A stretch of 32,208 nucleotides of DNA from Pseudomonas sp. UMAB-08 (GTDB taxonomy: Bacteria > Pseudomonadota > Gammaproteobacteria > Pseudomonadales > Pseudomonadaceae). The stretch covers positions 57,214 through 89,421 of the forward strand of contig NZ_LT607431.1 of the NCBI RefSeq assembly GCF_900095225.1, written 5' to 3'. Both the position numbers and the translations under genes were made by a program. Within the stretch, counting starts at the first letter, position 1; every line of letters starts with the position of its first letter. The notes under the pieces were generated by a model. That model saw nothing but the letters and a program-made list of their open reading frames with translations, had not been told where the DNA came from and ran no database searches. Below are positions 25,797-32,208 of this stretch, piece after piece.

Positions 25797-26101
25797 TTAC
25801 CCTTCCATCTGCGCGTCCATCACATCGCGTGCTCGCCGGATCTTGCTCAAAATCTCCTCTCCCTTTGCGTTCCAAATGTACCGGGTCGGTTGCGCGTTTC
25901 GTAATTCCAGGAAGGTGGTAATCGAGCTTTCCAGCTCACGTGCCGAGCAGAAACTACCGTCGCGCAAGAACACAGTAATGTCCCTGAAAAACCGCTCGAC
26001 CATGTTCATCCAGGAGCTTGAGGTCGGAGTGAAGTGCACATGGAAACGCGGATGTTTCGCCAGCCAAGCCTTCACTTTTGCGTGTTTGTGCGCCGCGTAG
26101 T
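25797..26101 (-). pseudogene. IS630-family transposase, C-terminal fragment
   Basis: The last 101 or so codons of an IS630-type DDE transposase: NYAAHKHAKVKAWLAKHPRF, then HFTPTSSSWMNMVERFFRDI with the last catalytic Glu, ending DVMDAQMEG. It is cut off exactly where the IS21-family element begins. The missing upstream part reappears in the same frame at 32208-32139, so this is one gene split by insertion. Confidence 0.85.
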
Positions 26102-26105
26102 TGGG

Positions 26106-26197
26106 GATTCCACGGCCATTCGGCCACCTATTCCATGAACATCCGGCCACTGATTCCACGGTGATCCGGCCACCTATTCCACGCACATCCGGCCACC
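26106..26197 (+). repeat. Left-end multiple terminal repeats of the IS21 element
   Basis: Four consecutive 23-base copies of a sequence close to KATTCCACN5ATCCGGCCACC (26106-26128, 26129-26151, 26152-26174, 26175-26197) are presumed IstA-binding sites. Tandem end repeats are a known trait of the IS21 family. Confidence 0.85.
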
Positions 26198-26267
26198 CTT
26201 AAGGCAGGCAGTGACGCAGGATTAATTCACTACTATCGACCTCTTTTGTCGAAGCAAAGAGGTCGTC

Positions 26268-27797
26268 GTGGAAAGGTTATCCATGCGTAAGATTCGAGAA
26301 GTATTACGTCTCAAATTCGAGGTCGGCCTGTCTGCTCGCCAGATCGCCGTCAGCTTGCAAGTGAGTCGAGCCAGCGTCGGTAACTATCTCAATCGCTTTG
26401 CTGCCAGCGGGCTGATTTGGCCCTCGGCTCTGACCGATACCGAGCTGCAACGACGTCTTTTCCCACCACCGCCTGCGGTTCCCAGTGATCAACGTCCGAT
26501 ACCTGATTGGGCAAAGGCTCACGCTGAACTGCGCCGTCCCGGTGTCACGCTGGCTCTGCTCTGGCAAGAGTACCGCCTCAGCCAGCCCCAAGGTTTTCAG
26601 TACAGCTGGTTCTGCGAGCACTACCGGTTGTGGGCCGCCAAGATCGACGTGGTCATGCGCCAAGAGCACCGCGCAGGCGAAAAGTTGTTCGTCGACTACG
26701 CAGGCCAGACCGTGTCGGTCATCGACCGGCGCACAGGTGAGATCCGTCAGACCCAAATCTTCGTCGCCGTGCTGGGCGCCTCCAGCTATACATTTGCGGA
26801 AGCCACCTGGTCGCAGAAATTGTCGGACTGGCTGGGCTCGCACGTGCGCTGCTTCGCTTTTCTCGGTGGGACATCGGAGATACTGGTGCCGGACAATCTG
26901 CGCAGCGGCGTCAGCAAAGCGCATCGCTACGAGCCGGACATCAACCCCAGCTACCGTGATTTGGCCGAGCATTACGGGGTCGCCGTGTTACCCGCTCGCT
27001 CGCGTAAACCCAAGGACAAAGCCAAGGTTGAGGTCGGAGTGCAGGTGGTCGAACGCTGGATTTTGGCGGTCTTGCGCAACCGCCAGTTTTTCTCGCTGGG
27101 CGAACTCAACACAGCGATCAGTTTGTTGCTGGATCGACTTAACCAAAAACCCTTTAAGAAACTACCTGGCTCACGTCGCTCGACCTTCGAGGCCATCGAC
27201 CAACCGGCGTTGCAACCGCTGCCGGAACATCCCTATGTCTATGCCGAATGGAAAAAGGTACGGGTGCACATCGACTACCACGTCGAAGTCGACGGCCATT
27301 ACTACTCGGTGCCTTATCAGTTGGTGAAGCACCAACTTGAAGTGCGCCTGACGGCGCAAACGGTAGAGTGCTTCAACGCCAACCCGCGCGTGGCCAGCCA
27401 TCTGCGCTCGCTGCACAAAGGCCGCCACACCACGCAAATCGAGCACATGCCCAAGAGCCACCGCGAGCACGCCGAATGGACACCGCAACGGTTGATCCGC
27501 TGGGCTGAGCAAACCGGGCCAAATACCGCTGGCGTCATCGCCTACATCCTCGAACGAAGAATCCATCCGCAGCACGGATTTCGCGCCTGCCTCGGCATCC
27601 TGCGCCTGGGCAAACACCATGGCGAAGAGCGGCTGGAAGCTGCGTGTCAGCGTGCGCTGGCGCTGGGCGCATGCAGTTACAAAAGCCTTGAATCGATCCT
27701 GCGCCAAGGTCTTGAACGGCTGCCACTCGCCCAGCAAAACCTCCCGCTGTTACCCGAAGAACACATCAACCTGCGCGGCCCCGGCTACTACCACTGA
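26268..27797 (+). CDS. istA: IS21-family transposase IstA
   Basis: 509 residues from GTG 26268 (AGAGG upstream); ATG 26283 is an alternative start with an AAAGG box. The N-terminal helix-turn-helix (about 8-45: VGLSARQIAVSLQVSRASV) binds the terminal repeats. The rve integrase core shows D143 (KLFVDYAGQ), D209 (ILVPDNLRSG) and E255 (KAKVEVGVQ), a complete DDE triad. The C-terminal Mu-type domain contains VRVHIDYHVEVDGHYYSVPY. The gene looks intact. IstA joins element ends to target DNA and needs the AAA+ partner IstB, which is broken here, so this copy should not transpose unless IstB is supplied by a sister copy. Confidence 0.93.
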   Translation: MERLSMRKIREVLRLKFEVGLSARQIAVSLQVSRASVGNYLNRFAASGLIWPSALTDTELQRRLFPPPPAVPSDQRPIPDWAKAHAELRRPGVTLALLWQEYRLSQPQGFQYSWFCEHYRLWAAKIDVVMRQEHRAGEKLFVDYAGQTVSVIDRRTGEIRQTQIFVAVLGASSYTFAEATWSQKLSDWLGSHVRCFAFLGGTSEILVPDNLRSGVSKAHRYEPDINPSYRDLAEHYGVAVLPARSRKPKDKAKVEVGVQVVERWILAVLRNRQFFSLGELNTAISLLLDRLNQKPFKKLPGSRRSTFEAIDQPALQPLPEHPYVYAEWKKVRVHIDYHVEVDGHYYSVPYQLVKHQLEVRLTAQTVECFNANPRVASHLRSLHKGRHTTQIEHMPKSHREHAEWTPQRLIRWAEQTGPNTAGVIAYILERRIHPQHGFRACLGILRLGKHHGEERLEAACQRALALGACSYKSLESILRQGLERLPLAQQNLPLLPEEHINLRGPGYYH

Positions 27798-27816
27798 CCT
27801 AAAAAGGAACACCCAA

Positions 27817-28317
27817 ATGCTACCCAACCCGACCCTCGACAAGCTGCAAACCCTGCGACTGCACGGCATGATCAAAGCGCTGGGCGAGCAACAGACAACA
27901 CCCGACATCAACGACATCAGCTTCGATGAACGTCTCGGCCTGATGGTTGATCGCGAACTGACCGAACGTGAAAACACGCGCCTGAGCAGCCGCCTAAAAG
28001 CAGCTCGACTGCGCCATAACGCTTGCCTGGAAGACATCGATTACCGCAGCCCTCGCGGCCTGGATAAATCACTGATCCTGCAACTGGGCAGCGGCCAATG
28101 GCTGCGAGACGGACTGAATTTAATCATCGGCGGCCCCACCGGCGTAGGTAAAACCTGGCTCGCTTGCGCACTGGCACACAAGGCGTGCCGGGACGGCTAC
28201 AGCGTGCGTTATTTGCGTTTACCACGGCTGATGGAGGAGCTGGGCATGGCTCACGGCGATGGTCGTTTCGCCAAACTAATGGCCAGCTACGCCAAGACAG
28301 ACCTACTGATCCTTGAT
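27817..28317 (+). pseudogene. istB: istB, 5' part, interrupted by the RIT element
   Basis: The first 167 codons of the IstB AAA+ helper. It starts at ATG 27817 (MLPNPTLDKLQTLRLHGMIK) with AAGGA upstream, 19 bases after the istA stop. Walker A is GGPTGVGKTW (about 105-114). The frame runs to LLILD (28317), inside the Walker B segment, then enters the RIT end. It resumes at 31780 with DWGLAPF. Confidence 0.92.
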
Positions 28318-28400
28318 TTATGTTACGCACCCCGTTATGTGGAGTTGAGCAGCAAACATGGCGCGCTACGCCGACTCCAACCGCCCGAACTCCACATAAC
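28312..28400. repeat. RIT left end: terminal inverted repeat plus internal inverted motif pair
   Basis: The terminal repeat covers 28312-28345. Within and just after it, GTTATGTGGAGTT (28334-28346) faces its exact reverse complement AACTCCACATAAC (28388-28400), 41 bases apart. The inner copy ends four bases from the ritC stop. These are probable recombinase-binding sites. Confidence 0.75.
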
Positions 28401-28403
28401 CAC

Positions 28404-29428
28404 TCACAGCCGTTTCAGCCAATCGACCACATCGACCGCAGCCAGCGACAGATGGCCGGCACGTGGCGACGCCAACACTTCGGGGAACACCTGGGCAAGC
28501 GCTTGGCGTTTGATGTCCAAATCCACCCGGGCATAGACCATGGTCGTGTTCAGCGCCGCATGGCCCAGCCACTGGCTAATTGTGGCGAAGTCAACGCCAG
28601 CCTTGAGCAAATGAACTGCTGTGGCGTGTCGAAGCGAATGCGGATGAAGTCACTTCTCTCGCATGGTGTTGGCCACCGGTGTGCCCGCTGCCACATATTT
28701 CTTGAGTAGGTAGCGAACACCGAACCGCGTGAGCTTGGCACCGTGGCGGTTGGTGAACAGAAACGCCTCCGGCGCTATGGTCTGTGCCGACTGCTGAGTC
28801 AGTTCCCGCAGCAGCACCGCGGTATGCGGCCAGATGGGGCATAAACGAATCTTCCCGCCCTTGCCACGCAGACGTACTTGGTGCGGGGGCTCGGTTCTCA
28901 CGTCGCGTACCTGCAGATCGAGTACCTCCTGCACGCGAGCACCGGTATTGAACATCAGCGCAAACAACGCATAGTCGCGCCGCCCCGAGTCGGTAGTGCG
29001 ATCAATGCTATTGAGCACCGCGTCGACTTCATCAGACTCGAAATACGCTATTGGTGCGCTGCGGGCGCCGCGCTTGAATGGCAGCCCAAGCACCCGCTGC
29101 AACTCGGCTAGATGCTCCGGGTGTTCGCTGGCCAGGAATCGGGAAAGGTGTGGATAGCAGCCAGCCGTGCATTGCGCGTCGCGACACCATTGTGACGCTC
29201 CTGTTCCAGATGCGTCAGGAATTGGCTGACCTGCTCTGCCGTAAAATCGTCGAGTTCCAAATCCTCGACGCCCCGTTTGCTGCGAGCTGAGGCAAATCGC
29301 AAGAACAGCACGACGGCATCGCGATAACTGCGAATCGTGTGCAGGCTCATGCCACGGAGCTCGGGCAGATATTCCCGGAAGAAGTGCGTGATGCAATTGC
29401 CAAGCGAGTTGGGCCGAGCGGGCTTCAT
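28404..29428 (-). pseudogene. ritC: ritC: third tyrosine recombinase, frameshifted and with an opal stop
   Basis: The start ATG at 29428 overlaps the upstream recombinase stop (ATGA). The N-terminal SAM-like domain reads normally (LPELRGMSLHTIRSYRDAV) to IHTF, then loses frame near 29145 where a T run seems one base short. The next frame continues RFLASEHPEHLAELQRVLGL, the Arg-I motif GARVQEVLDL, and reaches TMREK followed by TGA at about 28652-28650, an apparent CGA-to-TGA change. It then resumes in frame with LHPHSLRHATAVHLLKAGVD, LGHAALNTTMVYARV and ends DVVDWLKRL. All catalytic motifs (R, HxLRH, LGH, Y) can be read, so the ancestor was functional. Two lesions make this copy a pseudogene. 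Confidence 0.88.
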
Positions 29429-31614
29429 GGCGCACCTCCAGCAATCAAATGGCCGAAGTGGGCCTGGAAGCGATCATTGGCCGTTGCCGCAATATCCGGC
29501 ATCCAACGCAGGTAATAAGCGGTAGAGACGATCGACACGTGCCCCATATACAGCGCTAGTTTTGGCAAGTTGGATTGCACATCGGCGCCTTGCCGATACC
29601 AACGCAGCAGTGCCTGGACGGCAAAGCTATGCCGAAAGTCATGAATCCGCGGCCGTCGGTCATCGCTACTGTGAACATCTGCAGCTTGGAATAACGTTTT
29701 TATGCCACCGCTTATTCCTGTCCCCGTATAGCCGCGCAAGCCTCTGGCGCAGTTGCACAGCAAGGGAGAATTCGGCGTGATGCTGAAGGGCGGTGCCAGC
29801 CGCTGCTTGAGATAGACGCGCAGCTCACGATGGGCGCCCTGCGATAGTGGAACGAATCGGGATTTGTGGAACTTCGATTCGCGGATATGCAATACGCCTC
29901 GCGCCGAATCGGCATCGGCCAGGGTCAGCCGTAGCAGTTCGCCGCGACGTAGTCCTGCGGTATAGATGAGAACGACGGCCAGCCGCAGGACCGCTGGCCG
30001 CAGAGGTGAGGTGGGCACCGGCCCCAATTGCTCGGCAGCCGCGAGCATACTCGCGACCTCGCTCGAACCAAAGATGACGGGGGTGACAGCGGGACAGGGT
30101 CGCGGGAAGAGGTTGGGGTCGGGCACAAAGCATTGCGATTCGGTGCGCTGTCGATACAGACAAAAGTTGCGCACGATGCGCTGCCGTTTGCGTCGCACCG
30201 TGGCGTTAAGCCCGGCGAGCGTGTTGCACCACCCAAGGAAGCGATCGTAGTCCAGATCCGTACATGTAGCCGCCACCAGGAACTGGCGGACCGACGCGAG
30301 GACACGCTCTTCATTTCCATAAGCTCGACCAAGCGATCGCCGAAGTTGCAGATAGCGCGCAATGGTCAAGTCGAGTGCGGTCTCAGTGGGGAACATGGTG
30401 GTCTCCCTTCTGCGCAGCATGCCGGCATGGAAGGGTAGCGCCACGTCACGTAACGACTCGGTTTGTAGCCGAAGGTAAACGCAGGTGCTTTCCAGAGAGC
30501 GATGCCCAAGCAAATCGCCGATCGCCTTGACGCCCACACCGCGCTCAAGCAGTCGCATGGCGAAGGCGTGGCGCAGGCAATAGGAAGAGCTGCCATCGAG
30601 CGGCAGTCCGCTTTGCCGCGCGCGCTTCTCGTAGAGTTCGCAGACCGCATAATGCTGTATCGGAGCCAGCGGTGTTCTTACACGCAGGAACAATTCAGGC
30701 CGAGTGCTGCCAGGCCGACCGCAGTGCAAATACCGCTTGAGCAGGCGCAACGTTGGATCGGATAGCGGCAGGATCAAGGTCGAGCGGGTCTTGCGCTGAT
30801 CGACACGCAACGTCCGGGCTATCCAATCTATCGATTCCACGGTGAGCGCCACGATCTCCGATGGCCGCAATCCGTAATAAGCCATCAAGTGCAGGATGGC
30901 GTAGTCGCGCCAACCTGCTTTGCTGTTGCGATCGACTGACTGCAATAGTTGCTGCACCAAATGCCAGGCAAGGGCACGCGGCGGGGCTTCGCCGCGATAG
31001 GTGCGCGGCGTGTCGATCGTATAGAGGCGCTCTCGGATATGGCCGTGGTCGAAGCAGTAGCGGAGAAAGGCACGCAATCTGGCGATGGAATGCTGCAGGC
31101 TCTGGCGCTTGATCAGTTGGCCCTTGGTAATGACAAACTGTTCTACGGCCGGCGCCGACAGATCCACAAGCGCCGCCTCGTGTGGCACGGACTGAGCCAG
31201 AAAGTCGGCAATGGTCGAGATATGCTGGCTTACCGTCGGCGGCGCCAAGCCGCGAACCTCAATGAGGTAATGGCGGTATGCCTTGAGTAGCGGGGCAAAC
31301 CGATCGACATCGGGCTCTACGGCCAGAAGCCTGCGAGCAGCCAGGAAGCGTTCAAAGGCACGCCGGGTTGCACGGTATCGAGGTCGCGTTCGGACCGAAG
31401 TGAATATCGTATCGAGCTGGTGTATCGAGAAATTGGCATCCGGTGCGATCGATTCGATGTGCTCAAGCACCAGCTTAAGTCTGCGAACATGGTGGCAAGT
31501 GGGACTGCATGCGTAGCCGACGGACATTAGCCAGTCCGCAAAGCCTTCGAGCCAGCAGCCAACGGGCGACTCGATGTACGGCCGATGTGTCTTGGGGAAG
31601 ATTCGAGTGAGCAT
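29425..31614 (-). CDS. Fused pair of tyrosine recombinases (RitA-RitB)
   Basis: One 729-codon frame from ATG 31614 (GGAG seven bases upstream) contains two integrase-type recombinases. Module A (about 1-406) has an N-terminal SAM-like domain, Arg-I GLRPSEIVAL, CLRHAFAMRLLERG (the usual first His of HxLRH appears as Tyr), LGHRSLESTCVYLRL. Module B (about 407-729) starts at an internal ATG (30396) with its own strong AAGGGAG box six bases upstream. It has GLRRGELLRL, HDFRHSFAVQALLRWY and MGHVSIVSTAYYLRW. RIT elements normally encode these as separate proteins. Here no stop separates them, so either a fused protein or two proteins from internal initiation may be made. The stop overlaps ritC by four bases. 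Confidence 0.85.
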   Translation of the reverse strand: MLTRIFPKTHRPYIESPVGCWLEGFADWLMSVGYACSPTCHHVRRLKLVLEHIESIAPDANFSIHQLDTIFTSVRTRPRYRATRRAFERFLAARRLLAVEPDVDRFAPLLKAYRHYLIEVRGLAPPTVSQHISTIADFLAQSVPHEAALVDLSAPAVEQFVITKGQLIKRQSLQHSIARLRAFLRYCFDHGHIRERLYTIDTPRTYRGEAPPRALAWHLVQQLLQSVDRNSKAGWRDYAILHLMAYYGLRPSEIVALTVESIDWIARTLRVDQRKTRSTLILPLSDPTLRLLKRYLHCGRPGSTRPELFLRVRTPLAPIQHYAVCELYEKRARQSGLPLDGSSSYCLRHAFAMRLLERGVGVKAIGDLLGHRSLESTCVYLRLQTESLRDVALPFHAGMLRRRETTMFPTETALDLTIARYLQLRRSLGRAYGNEERVLASVRQFLVAATCTDLDYDRFLGWCNTLAGLNATVRRKRQRIVRNFCLYRQRTESQCFVPDPNLFPRPCPAVTPVIFGSSEVASMLAAAEQLGPVPTSPLRPAVLRLAVVLIYTAGLRRGELLRLTLADADSARGVLHIRESKFHKSRFVPLSQGAHRELRVYLKQRLAPPFSITPNSPLLCNCARGLRGYTGTGISGGIKTLFQAADVHSSDDRRPRIHDFRHSFAVQALLRWYRQGADVQSNLPKLALYMGHVSIVSTAYYLRWMPDIAATANDRFQAHFGHLIAGGAP

Positions 31615-31664
31615 GATGTTCTCCATTGCGTTCGATGGAGAAATCCACGCTACCCCTGTGACTA

Positions 31665-31779
31665 GTTATGTTGAGTACGGACGCTCCAAAGTCAGACCAA
31701 TGGCGGGCTGAAAGTCGCTACTCCACATAACGGGGTGCGCAACATAAATCAAGTAATGTTGAGCTCAACATTACTTGAT
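31665..31779. repeat. RIT right end: inverted motif pair, terminal repeat and 32-bp perfect palindrome
   Basis: GTTATGTTGAGTA (31665-31677) faces TACTCCACATAAC (31719-31731), mirroring the left end. The terminal inverted repeat is 31720-31753. From 31748 to 31779 lies a perfect 32-base palindrome centred on GAGCTC, whose half-site TAATGTTGAG resembles the same motif. The last six bases are the CTTGAT shared with the left junction. Confidence 0.8.
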
Positions 31780-32034
31780 GACTGGGGCCTGGCTCCGTTT
31801 ACCGCCGCGCAACGGCGCGACATGCTGGAACTGCTCGACGACCGTTACGGACATCGTTCAACCCTGGTGACCAGCCAGATGCCGGTGGACAAGTGGCACG
31901 AGCTGATCGGCGATCCGACCCTGGCTGACGCGATCCTTGACCGGTTGGTGCACAACGCTTACCGCTTGGAACTGAAGGGCGAATCGATGCGCAGACGCTC
32001 GACGAAATTGACGACAGCGGGTACTTCAGACTAA
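31780..32034 (+). pseudogene. istB: istB, 3' part
   Basis: Codons DWGLAPFTAAQRRDMLELLD onward, with the sensor region STLVTSQMPVDKWHELIGDP and C-terminus to TAA at 32034. Joined to the 27817-28317 part it gives 251 residues, the normal IstB length, with no frame error at the junction. Confidence 0.92.
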
Positions 32035-32067
32035 CAATGCAAACCTGCGTCGCTGCGCTCCGACTGC

Positions 32068-32138
32068 CCGGCCGGATAAGCGTGGAACAGGTGGCCGGAT
32101 GTTAGTGGAATGGGTGGCCGGATGGCGTGGAATCCGCA
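32068..32138 (-). repeat. Right-end multiple terminal repeats of the IS21 element
   Basis: Three consecutive inverted copies (32113-32134, 32090-32112, 32068-32089) of the same 22-23 base unit found four times at the left end. The innermost is the most diverged. Confidence 0.85.
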
Positions 32139-32208
32139 CCGCGTAGTTATCCACGATCAGATGCAGTTGGAGGTGTTTGGGCGTTTCCTTGTTGATTTTC
32201 TTGAGGAA
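32139..32208 (-). pseudogene. IS630-family transposase, internal fragment continuing off the right edge
   Basis: On the minus strand this reads FLKKINKETPKHLQLHLIVD then NYA, the segment holding the second catalytic Asp of IS630-type transposases. It continues directly into the fragment at 26101-25797 once the IS21 element and one copy of the target duplication are removed. Confidence 0.85.

Larger units (their letters stand above)
28318..31773 (-). mobile_element. RIT (recombinase-in-trio) element inserted in istB
   Basis: About 3.46 kb with three consecutive tyrosine-recombinase modules on the minus strand (31614 to 28404) and long inverted terminal sequences (28312-28345 against 31720-31753, 33 of 34 bases matching). 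CTTGAT flanks both sides (28312-28317 and 31774-31779), and removing everything between restores an intact istB frame. Three-recombinase elements of this size are known as RIT elements. The element is probably defective because its third recombinase is broken. Confidence 0.88.
26102..32138 (+). mobile_element. IS21-family element, itself carrying a nested RIT insertion
   Basis: Both ends begin TGSGGATTCCAC inward (26102 onward, and 32138 backward). CCGCGTAGT is present directly outside each end (26093-26101, sharing its last base with the drawn boundary, and 32139-32147), giving an apparent 9-bp target duplication (8 bp is possible given boundary ambiguity). It contains istA, a split istB and multiple internal terminal repeats. 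Its length of about 6.0 kb reflects about 3.46 kb of later insertion; the ancestral element would be about 2.6 kb, normal for IS21. Confidence 0.9.

Noticed and set aside
26106..26197. Regular 23-base repeats that could look like a small CRISPR array
   Set aside because: The units are directly adjacent with no spacers and recur inverted at the other end of the IS21 element, so they are transposase-binding terminal repeats.
26304..26972. 222-codon minus-strand ORF
   Set aside because: It is a shadow of istA, whose DDE triad and helix-turn-helix are clearly in the plus-strand frame.
31748..31779. 32-bp palindrome as a transcription terminator
   Set aside because: It is AT-rich, has no loop and no following T-tract, and lies exactly at the element junction, so a recombination role is more likely.

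Overview
The window looks like a chromosomal accessory locus of a Pseudomonas-type gammaproteobacterium, probably of the fluorescens group. I infer this from the codon style, the REP-like intergenic hairpins (9899-9937 and 19722-19797) and the IS families. No rRNA, tRNA or CRISPR array was seen. The genus is an inference from style, not from a marker gene.

Region 1 (1-25.5 kb) reads almost entirely on the minus strand. At its upstream end (25511 down to 21024) is a complete type I secretion system: a PrtD-type ABC ATPase/permease, an HlyD-type adaptor and a TolC-type outer-membrane channel. Next come GDP-mannose 4,6-dehydratase (gmd), a glycosyltransferase, and an ABC-2 O-polysaccharide exporter (wzm, and wzt with a C-terminal glycan-binding domain). 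These are followed by a TPR/SPINDLY-type O-GlcNAc-transferase-like gene, a DegT-family sugar aminotransferase, a left-handed beta-helix acyltransferase, a beta-keto-acid cleavage enzyme (DUF849), a methyltransferase and two glycosyltransferase genes, one with two GT domains. The far end (3449-960) encodes an 829-residue, cysteine-free DUF4214/RTX-like protein with a type I secretion signal-like C-terminus. The layout of secreted surface protein, type I exporter and gmd/aminotransferase/acyltransferase O-polysaccharide genes resembles the Caulobacter RsaA S-layer locus. My reading is a secreted surface-layer-like protein made together with the glycan that anchors or decorates it.

Two genes in the middle of this cluster carry lesions. 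The aminotransferase has one in-frame amber codon. The TPR glycosyltransferase has a one-base frameshift in a C4 run. Between wzt and the TPR gene lies an IscB (OMEGA/HEARO) element. Its guide RNA (omega-RNA) region is still well structured, but the iscB nuclease has decayed through several independent lesions, including in the arginine-rich bridge helix and the HNH domain.

Region 2 (25.7-32.2 kb) is a three-level nest of mobile elements. An IS630-type transposase gene is split by an IS21-family element (istA, istB, multiple 23-bp terminal repeats, a 9-bp target duplication). The istB gene of that element is split, at its Walker B codons, by a RIT (recombinase-in-trio) element. In the RIT element the first two tyrosine recombinases are fused into one ORF and the third has decayed. 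The RIT ends contain paired inverted copies of a 13-bp motif, plus a 32-bp perfect palindrome at one end.

At the left edge are a partial unknown gene, a small unknown gene and two tandem terminator-like hairpins downstream of the S-layer-like gene.
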